Part shown: positions 7,458-15,823 of the stretch, one piece after another
How positions within the stretch are numbered: position 1 is the stretch's first letter
Layout of the letters: each line of letters starts with the position of its first letter
Assembly: GCA_903895695.1 (NCBI GenBank)
Contig: CAITUY010000209.1
Coordinates: 1-64,000 of the forward strand
DNA length: 64,000 nt
Reading direction: 5' to 3'
Source: an uncultured bacterium
GTDB lineage: Bacteria > Verrucomicrobiota > Kiritimatiellia > CAIKKV01 > CAITUY01
The notes under the pieces: model-generated
Seen by the model: only the letters and a program-made list of their open reading frames with translations
The model's database searches: none
Told to the model about the DNA's origin: nothing
Position numbers and translations under genes: made by a program

Positions 7458-9596
7458 TCACCGAACAATTGCCAGCCGCTGCCGGACGCATTGGACGGCC
7501 AGGGCTGAGAGGCACGATTCCACAGTGGCTTCGGCGCCTTTGACGACCTCCATCACGCCGGCTTCCCGAAGCGCGGCGTGCGTGGGTTCGCCGATGGCCG
7601 CAACCGTCTTGCCGGTGAGCGCCCGGGCACCCCACAGGTCGATGAACGCCTTGACGGCGGAGGCGCTGGCAAAGAACACCGTGTCGAACTCCGGCAGTGT
7701 CTCGTAATGGATGGGCTCATTGCGGTAGAGGATGCAGTCATCAACCGTGATGCCGTGTTTCTGCAGTTCGGTAACGATGGCCGCCCCGGCCTTTTCCGAA
7801 CGGAGCCGCAGCACCCGTTGGGGCGCCTGGATGTGGCGCGCGGCCGCGGCCAGCAGGCCCGTGGCACCGAAATTGTATTCGGCGGTCGCGTCGGGAATGA
7901 ACCCGAGAAGGCGGAGTTCGTGTTCGGTGCCGGGGCCGCACGTCATCAGGCGCGGCACGGATCGATTGTCCACTCCCGCCTCCCGCAGGCTTGTGCCGAA
8001 GCACCGCACGGCCGAAGGCGAAGTCAGGATCACCCAGTCGAACGCGGCGAGCCGACGCAGGGACGACTGCGCCTCAGGCGTCGGCACCAGGCGGATCAGC
8101 GGCCGGCTTACCGGCAGGCCACCGTGGTCGTGGACGCCGGCGATGGCTTTGGCCTGAAGCGCATCACTTGCGGTCAACAGGACTCGCCGACCGGCGAGCG
8201 CTCCCCATTGCCGGCTGAACGTGTAGCGCGTCACGGCACCCACCAGCAACAGGCCCGGCGCGTCCGGGACTGGTCCCTCTTGCTCGACGGCGGCCCGCGC
8301 GCCAATGTCCGCGAGCGTTCCCCGCACAATCCGCTCTGAATCCGTGCCCGCGCTGAAGACGAGGGCCGCCGGCGTGTCGGCATCCGTGCCATCGGCGCAC
8401 AACTGGCGGGCCACCTCTTCGACAATGCCCGTCGACATGAAGAAGACCAGGGGCAGTTTGCCGCGGGCGGCTCGATCCATCGCACCGACCGCGCCTTCAG
8501 CCAGCCGCGGGCTCATGGCGCAGAACCCGCGCGAGACGCCGCGCCGCGTCAGCAGCATGCCCGTGCCTGTGGTGGCCGCATTCAAGCTGCTGACCCCCGG
8601 AATCACGCGATAGGGGAGTTGCAGCGCATCGAGGGCGTCGATTTCCTCGGCCAGCCGGCCGAACAATCCTGCATCGCCGCCTTTGAGGCGGACCGTACGC
8701 TGTCCCTTCCGCGCATACAGCGTCAACATTTCGGTGATGCGGTCCTGGCTGACGCTGTGATGCCCGCAGCGTTTGCCGACATCCACGCGTGCCGCGCCCG
8801 GCGGAAGGGCTTCAAGCAGGGCGGCGTCCAACAGGCTGTCGTACAGGCATACGTCGCAGGTCTGCAGCGCGTCGAGGCCCGCGAGTGTACAGGTGCCGGC
8901 GCTGGTCCCGGCGCTGACGAATGTTACCGCCTTGACCCATAAGCTTCGCAAGCAGAGCCAGCGCGGGTCCCCACTCCGGAAGGTCAGCGCCAGTACTCCC
9001 TGTCCTTCTGGCGGCGTGAGTTCCGTCAGCGGTATCCATTCCGTGATGCGATCGCGGAGTCCCAGCCGGTTGAGAGCCGCGCCGGCCATGAGGAGCGCGT
9101 CGTAATGCCCGGCGTCAAGCTGCGCCAGCCGTTCCTCGATGTTGCCGCGGATCGGCATGAGGCGGGCTGCCGGGAAGCGCCGCCGACACCACGCTTCCCG
9201 GCGTTCGCTGCTTACCCCGAACCGGGCATCGGGCGCCAGACCGGCTGGCGCGCGGCCGGGCGCGAGAACCAGGGCGTCTCGCGGGTCTTCGCGCCAGGGC
9301 AGCCAGCACCAGTCGAGTCCGTCGGGGACCGGCTCGGGCAGATCCTTGGCGCTGTGAACGGCGCCGTCAATCTCGCCGCCCAACACGGCGGCATCGAGGT
9401 CGCGGGTGAAGAAGTCGCCGGGGCTGGTCCGCAGATCGGTGGCGCGGTCGCGATCGCCGGGAGAGGAGAATGCCTTCTCCTCGAACGTGAGGCCGGAAAC
9501 CAGCGCCGACAGTTTTTGCAGTGCTCCCCGGGTCTGGGCCAAGGCGAGCGGGCTCGCACGCGTCCCCACGGTGAAGCGCAGCTTACTGTCGTGCAT
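7458..9596 (-). CDS. HemC-CobA-HemD trifunctional fusion
   Basis: A 712-aa fusion of porphobilinogen deaminase (about 1-219), uroporphyrinogen-III C-methyltransferase (about 221-457) and uroporphyrinogen-III synthase (about 470-712). It would take porphobilinogen through hydroxymethylbilane and uroporphyrinogen III to precorrin-2. The HemC part keeps GTRASPLALAQ, HSAKDLP, SSERRE, RGNIEERL and PPEGQGVLAL. It stops before domain 3, so the dipyrromethane-binding Cys (the GGC motif) is absent. The CobA part keeps GKRCGHHSVSQ and RLKGGD, but the expected GAGPGDP loop reads SAGTSAG and the VTGH position reads AMSP. The HemD part looks normal. The ATG at 9596 has an AAGGGG ribosome-binding site 8 nt away; the longer frame to 9623 has none. 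It is last in the heme operon, separated from the cbiK-like gene by an inverted-repeat element. Confidence 0.85.
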   Translation of the reverse strand: MHDSKLRFTVGTRASPLALAQTRGALQKLSALVSGLTFEEKAFSSPGDRDRATDLRTSPGDFFTRDLDAAVLGGEIDGAVHSAKDLPEPVPDGLDWCWLPWREDPRDALVLAPGRAPAGLAPDARFGVSSERREAWCRRRFPAARLMPIRGNIEERLAQLDAGHYDALLMAGAALNRLGLRDRITEWIPLTELTPPEGQGVLALTFRSGDPRWLCLRSLWVKAVTFVSAGTSAGTCTLAGLDALQTCDVCLYDSLLDAALLEALPPGAARVDVGKRCGHHSVSQDRITEMLTLYARKGQRTVRLKGGDAGLFGRLAEEIDALDALQLPYRVIPGVSSLNAATTGTGMLLTRRGVSRGFCAMSPRLAEGAVGAMDRAARGKLPLVFFMSTGIVEEVARQLCADGTDADTPAALVFSAGTDSERIVRGTLADIGARAAVEQEGPVPDAPGLLLVGAVTRYTFSRQWGALAGRRVLLTASDALQAKAIAGVHDHGGLPVSRPLIRLVPTPEAQSSLRRLAAFDWVILTSPSAVRCFGTSLREAGVDNRSVPRLMTCGPGTEHELRLLGFIPDATAEYNFGATGLLAAAARHIQAPQRVLRLRSEKAGAAIVTELQKHGITVDDCILYRNEPIHYETLPEFDTVFFASASAVKAFIDLWGARALTGKTVAAIGEPTHAALREAGVMEVVKGAEATVESCLSALAVQCVRQRLAIVR

Positions 9597-9634
9597 TTCG
9601 GTCCCCTTCAAACAAAGGCGCAAGAATAATCAAA

Positions 9635-9714
9635 CTACGAAACACGCGAAAGGCGCGAAATGTCGTGCTGCATTCATGATGGAATTCCTTTCGCGCCTTT
9701 CGCATGTTTCGTGG
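9635..9714. repeat. 26-bp imperfect inverted repeat element
   Basis: Left arm 9635-9660 and right arm 9689-9714 are reverse complements over 26 bases with two mismatches, around a 28-base loop. The core CACGCGAAAGGCGCGAAA is itself a near-repeat of 9-base units. The right arm lies inside the 3' end of the cbiK-like gene and encodes its last residues (TTKHAKGAKG). Similar palindromic 'ACGAAA' elements recur in genomes of this bacterial group as I recall them, but I could not search. It might act as an RNA hairpin between two operon genes. Confidence 0.75.
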
Positions 9715-10513
9715 TGGCCGGTCTTGGCTGAATCAGTTTCAGGGCCGTCTCCGCGTGGTCGAGCCACACGGCCGCCACGTCGTCGTTCTCGACCAGACCC
9801 CGCGGCACCGGGGTGCCCACGATGCCCTCTGCCGCCAGCGCCGCAACCCAGGATCCGGGTCCTGTTGCCGCAAGGGCATTGCGTAGGGTCGAGCCGGCCG
9901 CGGTGGTGAAGGGGAGCAGAAGGGCGCGCTTCACGCGGGCGGCTTTGCACTGCCGCAGCACGGCGTCGAGCCCGGGCGGCCCGTTCAAGCAGCCGAGGAA
10001 GGCCAACCGGTCCAGGAAACCCAGCATCCACGCCGCGGCGAGATACGCCAGGCCGGCCGCGGATGCCGCGCTGCCGTGGCCGAGTGCGATCACGGCGGCG
10101 CCGCGCTTTCGTAGCGGGGCCGCGCCGGCCAGCAGCGCCCTGACGACGCGCTCTACATCGGCGCCTGATGCCAGGAGGGGCGCGCCAACGGCGATGCGAG
10201 GGAACCGGCTCCGCGCGATTGGCTGACGCGCCACGGTCGCGCGTAATCTCTCGAACTCCGATCCGCCGACGACCTGGAGCGGTTGGACGGCCACGTGCGT
10301 GAAGCCGTCGCGCCGCATGCGCCCCAGCGCCTGAGGCAGAAAGGGCGGCCGGTTGACGGCGCGCATGGCATCGCGGGACGGGTGTTGCATCGCGCTCCAG
10401 CGCACGTCCACGCCCGGGAAGCGGCGCGCGGCGAGGCGGTTGATATTTGCCACCAGGGAAGCGCCGGCGTCGTCGCCCACGACCGCGGCCGCAAAGAGAA
10501 TCCCGGTCTTCAT
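9674..10513 (-). CDS. CbiK-type sirohydrochlorin chelatase-like protein
   Basis: A 279-aa protein resembling CbiK, the class II sirohydrochlorin cobalt/iron chelatase. Its place between the siroheme decarboxylase and HemD genes suggests it inserts Fe2+ into sirohydrochlorin to make siroheme. It retains the CbiK pattern FTHVAVQPLQVVGGSEFERLR (Glu ligand) and VIALGHGS (first His ligand). The second His, expected in an AGDHA..N motif, is missing: the aligned stretch reads AAGSTLRNAL. The following SWVAALAAEGI and RGLVEN..VAAVWLDH segments still match. No signal peptide is present, so it is cytosolic. The start overlaps the stop of the ahbD fusion (ATGA). Its last codons lie in an inverted-repeat element and are probably a non-native tail. 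Confidence 0.75.
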   Translation of the reverse strand: MKTGILFAAAVVGDDAGASLVANINRLAARRFPGVDVRWSAMQHPSRDAMRAVNRPPFLPQALGRMRRDGFTHVAVQPLQVVGGSEFERLRATVARQPIARSRFPRIAVGAPLLASGADVERVVRALLAGAAPLRKRGAAVIALGHGSAASAAGLAYLAAAWMLGFLDRLAFLGCLNGPPGLDAVLRQCKAARVKRALLLPFTTAAGSTLRNALAATGPGSWVAALAAEGIVGTPVPRGLVENDDVAAVWLDHAETALKLIQPRPATTKHAKGAKGIPS

Positions 10514-12618
10514 GCTTCCTCGAAAAAGCGGGGACTGGATTTTTTGAACTCGCGGGCCGACATCAGGAGCAGGCCGCCGGTCAGGCCGGCCGCCGCGGCC
10601 ATGCGGTCCCGTACGTGAGGTACGGTGTCGCGGCTGCCGACGTGAATCATCGCGAACAGGTTGTAGGGAAACCGGGGGTGGGGCCGCCGTTCGTAACAGT
10701 GGGTGACTTCGGGAAAGCCTGCCAGGATGGCGCCTGCATCGGCGGTCCGCAGCGGGTCCACCACCCACACGCACATGGCGTTCGCGACGAATCCAAGTTC
10801 GCGGTGCCTGACGATCAGCCCAATCCGGCGCAGGATGCCCGCTTGCTGCCAGTGCGTCAGCAGTGCCAGCAATTTTTCCGGCGCCCACCCCAACGCCTCG
10901 CCCAGCGCCGTGAACGGCTCCGCGGTAACGGGGATAGAATCCTGGAGGCGCCGAACAATCGCGCGCTCCTCCCCGCTCAGGGTCTCGGGCACGAACTGGC
11001 GACGGGCGTGATATTGCTCGGGCTGCGGCGCGACGCCGCCCCCGACGCGGCGCGTATCAAAGACGGCCTCGATCTTGAACGTGCGCCAGGCCGGCAGGTC
11101 CAGCAGTTCGTACGGGCGCAGGGTGGCGGCGAGGAGGGTCCGCTCGGCGGGAAAATAGTCTTTGGGCGCCGTGAGCGTGAACCACAGATTCGGCCGGCCT
11201 TCGCGTTCGTAGCAATGGGTCACACCCGGATGCGGGGTCAGGCGGGCCGACACCTCCTCGATATCCGCCGGTGGCACGTCCACCGCGCACAGGGTGCTGT
11301 CATAGCCCAGGTTGCGCGAATCGAAGACCGCTCCGAACCGGCGCGCGGTGCCCCGCTCGAGCAGGGCGGTCACGCACTCCAGGACCGCGGTCTCGTTCGT
11401 GCCAAGCCGCTCGGCGACAGCAGCGAAGGGCCGGGGAACGAGCGGAATCCCGCGCTGAAGAGCCAATAGCAGGTCCGGTTGGGTGGCAGCGTTCGTCGCG
11501 GCCCCGCCCGTGACGTAAGCGCAATCTGGATCTGCGGCCAGGAAATCCGCGGTTTTCGCGAAGGCCCGCGCGCGGCACCCGGCGCAGATCGTTCGATACC
11601 CGCAGGCGTGGCATTTACCCTTGAGCGCCGCTGGATTGCGCAGGGCCCCGAATACATCGGAATCGCGCCAGATCTCAGGGAAGCGCCGCTCGCGAACATT
11701 GCCGGCCACGACCGGCAGATAGCCGCACGGCTGGACGTCGCCGGTCCGCGATACGAAGCACACGGCCGTGCCCGCGAGGCAACCCCGGGTCATGGCTTCC
11801 ATCCCGCGGCCGGGCCCGCCGACGGGCAGGCCGCGGGCGCGGGATACTTCGCGGACGATCCGGTAATACTGCGGCGCGCAGGTGGCTTTGACGTGGACGC
11901 GGCCGCGCAACTCCAGGGAGCGATCGAAGAGCCACCTCAGCACGTCCTCCATCTCCCCGGGAGCCAGCCGCGCCTCCTCGCCGATTTCCGCGCCGCACCC
12001 CACGGGAACCAGCACGAAGACGTGGAACGCGTCGGCGCCGCGGCTCACGGCGAGTTCGAGGATCGACGCCAATTCCGCCACATTGTGCCGGGCGACGGTC
12101 ACGTTGACTTGAACGGAGAGTCCGGCTTGCCGGAGGGCGTCGAACCCTCGCAAGGCGGCCTCGTAACTGCCGGCAAACCCGCGGAACGCGTCGTGGGTCG
12201 CGGCGGTGGCGCCGTCGAGGCTGATGCTCACGCGCTGGATGCCGCTGGCCGCGATGCGGGCGGCCATGACGTCGTCCACAAGAGTGCCGTTCGTGGCCAG
12301 GGCCACGCGCGTGAAATGCTGCGTGCAGTGGCGGGCGATGTTAAAGAAGTCTTCGCGCATCAGGGCTTCCCCGCCGGTAAGCACCAGGATCGGATCGCCA
12401 GCCTCCCGGATGTCGCGCGCCACGCCCAGGATCTCCTCGGTGTCGAGTTCACCCTGGACGGCGTGCTCCTGCGCCGAGGCCCGGCAGTGCCGGCAGGCCA
12501 GGTTGCAGCGCGCCGTCAGCTCCCAGAAGACCAGGCGCAGATCGGCTCCTGGCGCGGCGCGGTCCTGCGCCCGGGCTTCCGTCATCGCCGCCTGCGCCGG
12601 TCCTCCGGGGTGGTTCAT
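10510..12618 (-). CDS. AhbD-AhbA-AhbB fusion: heme synthase plus siroheme decarboxylase
   Basis: A 702-aa fusion. Residues 1-375 are AhbD, the radical-SAM enzyme that converts Fe-coproporphyrin III to heme b. Its SAM cluster motif CNLACRHC (C38, C42, C45) follows LRLVFWELTAR, and a C-terminal Cys cluster (GKCHACGYRTICAGC) binds a second Fe-S centre. Residues about 385-540 and 553-702 are two tandem Lrp/AsnC-like siroheme decarboxylase units, AhbA-like (FGAVFDSRNLGYDSTLCAVDV, HCYEREGRPNLWFTL) and AhbB-like (RRIGLIVRHRELGFVANAMCVWVV, HCYERRPHPRFPYNLFAMIH). They would remove the C12 and C18 acetate carboxyls of siroheme. In the organisms where this pathway was described these are three separate genes. 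The start overlaps the ahbC stop, and the stop overlaps the cbiK-like start. Confidence 0.88.
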   Translation of the reverse strand: MNHPGGPAQAAMTEARAQDRAAPGADLRLVFWELTARCNLACRHCRASAQEHAVQGELDTEEILGVARDIREAGDPILVLTGGEALMREDFFNIARHCTQHFTRVALATNGTLVDDVMAARIAASGIQRVSISLDGATAATHDAFRGFAGSYEAALRGFDALRQAGLSVQVNVTVARHNVAELASILELAVSRGADAFHVFVLVPVGCGAEIGEEARLAPGEMEDVLRWLFDRSLELRGRVHVKATCAPQYYRIVREVSRARGLPVGGPGRGMEAMTRGCLAGTAVCFVSRTGDVQPCGYLPVVAGNVRERRFPEIWRDSDVFGALRNPAALKGKCHACGYRTICAGCRARAFAKTADFLAADPDCAYVTGGAATNAATQPDLLLALQRGIPLVPRPFAAVAERLGTNETAVLECVTALLERGTARRFGAVFDSRNLGYDSTLCAVDVPPADIEEVSARLTPHPGVTHCYEREGRPNLWFTLTAPKDYFPAERTLLAATLRPYELLDLPAWRTFKIEAVFDTRRVGGGVAPQPEQYHARRQFVPETLSGEERAIVRRLQDSIPVTAEPFTALGEALGWAPEKLLALLTHWQQAGILRRIGLIVRHRELGFVANAMCVWVVDPLRTADAGAILAGFPEVTHCYERRPHPRFPYNLFAMIHVGSRDTVPHVRDRMAAAAGLTGGLLLMSAREFKKSSPRFFEEA

Positions 12619-13799
12619 AGCCCGATCTCCTTGTCGGTCAGGTAGCAGTCCGGATCGCGCGCCCACACATCGCCGGTCACTGCCTCGGCCCGGACCCGGA
12701 AGTTCCCGTTGCATACGTCAAGCCACCGGCAGACCGCGCAACGCCCTTTCAGGCACTGTTTGCGGTTCCTGAGTTTGGCCAGGAGCTCATTTGATGTGTC
12801 GGACCAGATGGCGCTGAAGGGACGCTCCCTCACATTGCCTAAAAACGCATGCCGCCAGAACTGATCGGGATGCACGGTGCCGTCCCAACTCACGCAGCCG
12901 ATGCCGAGGCCGCTGCTGTTCCCGCCGTTCATGCGCAGCAGGCGCAGGACGTCGCGCGCCCGTTGGGGATTCTCGCGCAAGAGGCGCAGGTACAGATAGG
13001 GGCCGTCGGCGTGATTATCGACCGTCAGCACCTCGACCGGTTTCCCCTTGTCGTGCAGCGCCTTCGTGCGGTCGATGATCAGGTCCACGGTGGCGCGCGT
13101 TTCTTCGTAGGACAGCCGGCTGTCCAGGAGAAGCCCGCTGCCGCGCCCGGCGTAAACCAGATGGTAGAAACAGATGCGCGGCACGCCTTCACGCTCAACC
13201 AGATCGAAGATGCCCCCGACATCGTGCACGTTTTGGCGCGTTATCGTGAAGCGCAAGCCGACTTTCACGCCCGCGTCCAGGCAGTTGTGGACCCCGTCCA
13301 TGGCCTGGCGAAAGGCGCCCGGCACGCCGCGGAAGCGGTCGTTCGTCGGCTCCAGGCCGTCCAGGCTGATGCCCACGTAGGATAGCCCCGCGTCGCGCAG
13401 CCGGGCCGCCGTATCGGTGGTGATGAGGGTGCCGTTCGTCGAGACCACGGCCCGCATTTTTTGTTTCACGGCGAACGCGATCAGGTCGAAAAGGTCGGGT
13501 CGCAGGAGCGGCTCGCCGCCCGAGAAAAGGACGACCGGCGCGCCGAAGGCGGCGAGATCCTCCAGCAGCCGTTCTCCTTCCTCGTGAGAGAGTTCGCCGG
13601 TATAGGCGACATCCGCTGAGCGCGAATAACAGTGGGCACAACGCAGATTGCAGCGGCGTCCCACGTTCCAGACGACCACCGGCTTCTTGTCGGTGGAGAA
13701 CTGCAGCAGATGCGACGGCAGGTCCTTGGAGCGGCGGCCGTACCGCAACGGGTCGGACGCTTCCACGGTGCCGCAGTAGAGCTTGGAGATGCCGATCAT
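12615..13799 (-). CDS. ahbC: 12,18-didecarboxysiroheme deacetylase (AhbC)
   Basis: A 394-aa radical-SAM protein. AhbC removes the two acetate side chains of didecarboxysiroheme to give Fe-coproporphyrin III. It begins with MIGISKLYCGTVEASDPLRYGR and QFSTDKKPVVVWNVGRRCNLRCAHCYS, the characteristic AhbC N-terminus, with SAM-cluster cysteines at 50, 54 and 57. FSGGEPLLRPD is the SAM-binding GGE motif. The C-terminal half carries the extra cysteines IGCVSWDGTVHPDQFW and CLKGRCAVCRWLDVCNGNFRVRAE for an auxiliary cluster. Length and motifs match the family. It is 10 bp downstream of ccsA and overlaps the AhbD fusion, so substrate can pass between products of one transcript. Confidence 0.93.
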   Translation of the reverse strand: MIGISKLYCGTVEASDPLRYGRRSKDLPSHLLQFSTDKKPVVVWNVGRRCNLRCAHCYSRSADVAYTGELSHEEGERLLEDLAAFGAPVVLFSGGEPLLRPDLFDLIAFAVKQKMRAVVSTNGTLITTDTAARLRDAGLSYVGISLDGLEPTNDRFRGVPGAFRQAMDGVHNCLDAGVKVGLRFTITRQNVHDVGGIFDLVEREGVPRICFYHLVYAGRGSGLLLDSRLSYEETRATVDLIIDRTKALHDKGKPVEVLTVDNHADGPYLYLRLLRENPQRARDVLRLLRMNGGNSSGLGIGCVSWDGTVHPDQFWRHAFLGNVRERPFSAIWSDTSNELLAKLRNRKQCLKGRCAVCRWLDVCNGNFRVRAEAVTGDVWARDPDCYLTDKEIGL

Positions 13800-13808
13800 G
13801 GGAGTTCC

Positions 13809-14603
13809 TCAAGAAGCATAACTATGCAGACCGCTCATCAGGTAGTTGACGCCGAAATACGTGAACAGCACGGACGCAAAGCCAAGCACCGCGACCCACG
13901 AGGCGCGCCGGCCCCGCCAGCTTTCCAGAGTGCGGCAGTGCAGGAAGAAGGCGTAGACAAGCCAGGTGACCAGGGCCCATGTTTCCTTGGGATCCCAGGA
14001 CCAGTACGTGCCCCAGGCCGCGTTGGCCCAGACCGCGCCGGTGACGATGCCCACACTGAGGAACAGAAAGCCGAAGGTTACCGAACGGGTCACAGTTAGC
14101 TCCAGCGTCGCGCGTGTTTCGGCGGTCGTTCGGCTGCCGGGCCGGGCCGCGGCCAGGTGCCCGAGCGCCGCCAGGAACGACACGGCCAGCCCGGCGTAAC
14201 CCAGGAAACACGTGAAGACGTGCACCGCCAGCCAGTTGCTCCGCAACGCCGGCATCAACGGATGTATATCGGCCTCGTAGGTTCCCGCGTAGGCCAGGGT
14301 CAGGGCGGCGAACAGGGCCGTCGGCGCGGTCAGCCAAGGCGCCTTGAGCCGCGACTGCGCGACCTGATACGCCACGGGCACCGCCCAGGCCATCAGCACG
14401 AGCGATTCGAACATGTTGCTGAACGGCGCCCGCCCGCTCGCCTGCCACCGGCGCCCTATATAGGCGGTGAGGGCCAACGCGCCCCCCATCAGGACGAACT
14501 CCGCCACGCGTCCCAGCCAGCGCCGTTTGACGGCGAGGTTGACCGCGGCCAGCACGAGCGCCGCCAGATAGATGCCCAGAGCGAGGTTAAGCAACTGATT
14601 CAT
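13809..14603 (-). CDS. ccsA: Cytochrome c biogenesis protein CcsA/ResC
   Basis: A 264-aa polytopic membrane protein with about eight hydrophobic segments. The tryptophan-rich heme-handling motif is present in WGTYWSWDPKETWALVTWLVY, between two helices. Histidines that could coordinate heme lie in AVHVFTCFLGYAGL and in the FFLHCRTLESW helix. With ResB it forms system II, which exports heme and attaches it to CxxCH motifs outside the cytoplasmic membrane. Its start overlaps the resB stop (ATGA). Finding it inside the heme synthesis operon, next to a nine-heme cytochrome gene, links heme production to cytochrome c maturation. Confidence 0.93.
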   Translation of the reverse strand: MNQLLNLALGIYLAALVLAAVNLAVKRRWLGRVAEFVLMGGALALTAYIGRRWQASGRAPFSNMFESLVLMAWAVPVAYQVAQSRLKAPWLTAPTALFAALTLAYAGTYEADIHPLMPALRSNWLAVHVFTCFLGYAGLAVSFLAALGHLAAARPGSRTTAETRATLELTVTRSVTFGFLFLSVGIVTGAVWANAAWGTYWSWDPKETWALVTWLVYAFFLHCRTLESWRGRRASWVAVLGFASVLFTYFGVNYLMSGLHSYAS

Positions 14604-15823
14604 GCCGGTCCCGTCACTTGCTCCGGCGCGCGTTCCCGCGGCCAGACGTAAAGGCCCATGAACAACCCGATGAGGAGGCCCCCGAAACCCGTGAAGACCA
14701 GGGGCACGCCGGGATCGCGGACCACGAGGAGCGAAGTCCAGGACGTGTCCCCGGGGTCGTAGCCCGATTGGTAGAAGGTGTAGCCCCGGTAGGACAGGGG
14801 TGCATTCACGGCCAGGGACGCCTGCTTCACGGCCTGGCCGTTCTCGGCAAATTCCAATGTGCTGCGATAATTTCGAACCGGGCCGGCCGCCGAGCCCTGT
14901 CCACGGCGTTCGTAGACCATCCGGAACGGCGCGTCATCCCCCTGGCGCATGGGCATGGTGACGGCCGGGTACTTGGCGAACAGCCAGTTCGTCGTGGCGC
15001 AACCCGGGCCGGCCACGGCAACCTGGATGGCCGGGTTGCGGGGCTGGGCCGAGCGGGTCTCCACCACGTGCGAAACAGGGTCCATCATGAAGTCCGGTAT
15101 GGCGCGAAGGATGCGCACGGTGAAGGTGCCGCGGGCCGCCGCGGCGGCGTCCCCGGGCGGAACGACTTGTTCGGCGCCCACGGTGACCGGGAGCGAGGAG
15201 GTCGCGCCGCCCGCCCAGAGGATTTGGAGCCGTTCACCGTCGTCCTGCGGTTGCGCCGCCCCGGCCGCGGCCCCGTCGCGTTCGACGTCGAACCGGAGCA
15301 GCCGGACGTCAAAGGGCAGCGGCACGCTTCCCGCGGTGCTCTCGAATTCCGCGGTGAACTCGCCGGTGTGCAGTTGCAGGGAGCCCTTTTGGCCCCAAAC
15401 GCCGCGAATCAGTCCGCCGGCGAGAATGGCCACCAGGCTGAGATGGATGAGCAGGGAACTGACGGCCCTTCCCTTGCACGTGGCGCGGGACAGGGCGAGC
15501 GCCTGGGTGATCCCGCACGAGACCAGGCTGAGAGCCAGCAGACCGAGCAGGCCGATAAACCACGCAGAGTGGAAAACATCCGTCAGCCCCAGGACGCGCA
15601 GCAGGCCAAGACGCGGGGCGGCGTCCGGGTGCTGTCGCACATAAGACGCCACGGCGTCGCCCTGAGGCAACACCGTGCCGGTGATGCAGGCGGCAACGAG
15701 GACGGCCACCAGGGCCAGCGCGAAACGCATGGAGGATAGGACCGCCCACGGACTGCGGGGGACGCGCGTCTTCGAGGCCGCGCCCGCCGTCTCTGCTTCC
15801 CGGTTCTGTGAAGTCAGTGTCAT
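14600..15823 (-). CDS. resB: Cytochrome c biogenesis protein ResB
   Basis: A 407-aa ResB/Ccs1 family membrane protein, partner of CcsA in system II cytochrome c maturation. Features are an N-terminal helix with the ResB signature MRFALALVAVLVAACITGTVLPQ, two further helices (FIGLLGLLALSLVSCGI and LLIHLSLVAILAGGLIRGVWG), a large periplasmic domain at about 145-370, and a last helix (VFTGFGGLLIGLFMGLYVW). The GYTFYQSGYDP segment before the last helix is typical. Its ATG overlaps the hemL stop and its stop overlaps the ccsA start, so it is translationally linked to both. Confidence 0.92.
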   Translation of the reverse strand: MTLTSQNREAETAGAASKTRVPRSPWAVLSSMRFALALVAVLVAACITGTVLPQGDAVASYVRQHPDAAPRLGLLRVLGLTDVFHSAWFIGLLGLLALSLVSCGITQALALSRATCKGRAVSSLLIHLSLVAILAGGLIRGVWGQKGSLQLHTGEFTAEFESTAGSVPLPFDVRLLRFDVERDGAAAGAAQPQDDGERLQILWAGGATSSLPVTVGAEQVVPPGDAAAAARGTFTVRILRAIPDFMMDPVSHVVETRSAQPRNPAIQVAVAGPGCATTNWLFAKYPAVTMPMRQGDDAPFRMVYERRGQGSAAGPVRNYRSTLEFAENGQAVKQASLAVNAPLSYRGYTFYQSGYDPGDTSWTSLLVVRDPGVPLVFTGFGGLLIGLFMGLYVWPRERAPEQVTGPA

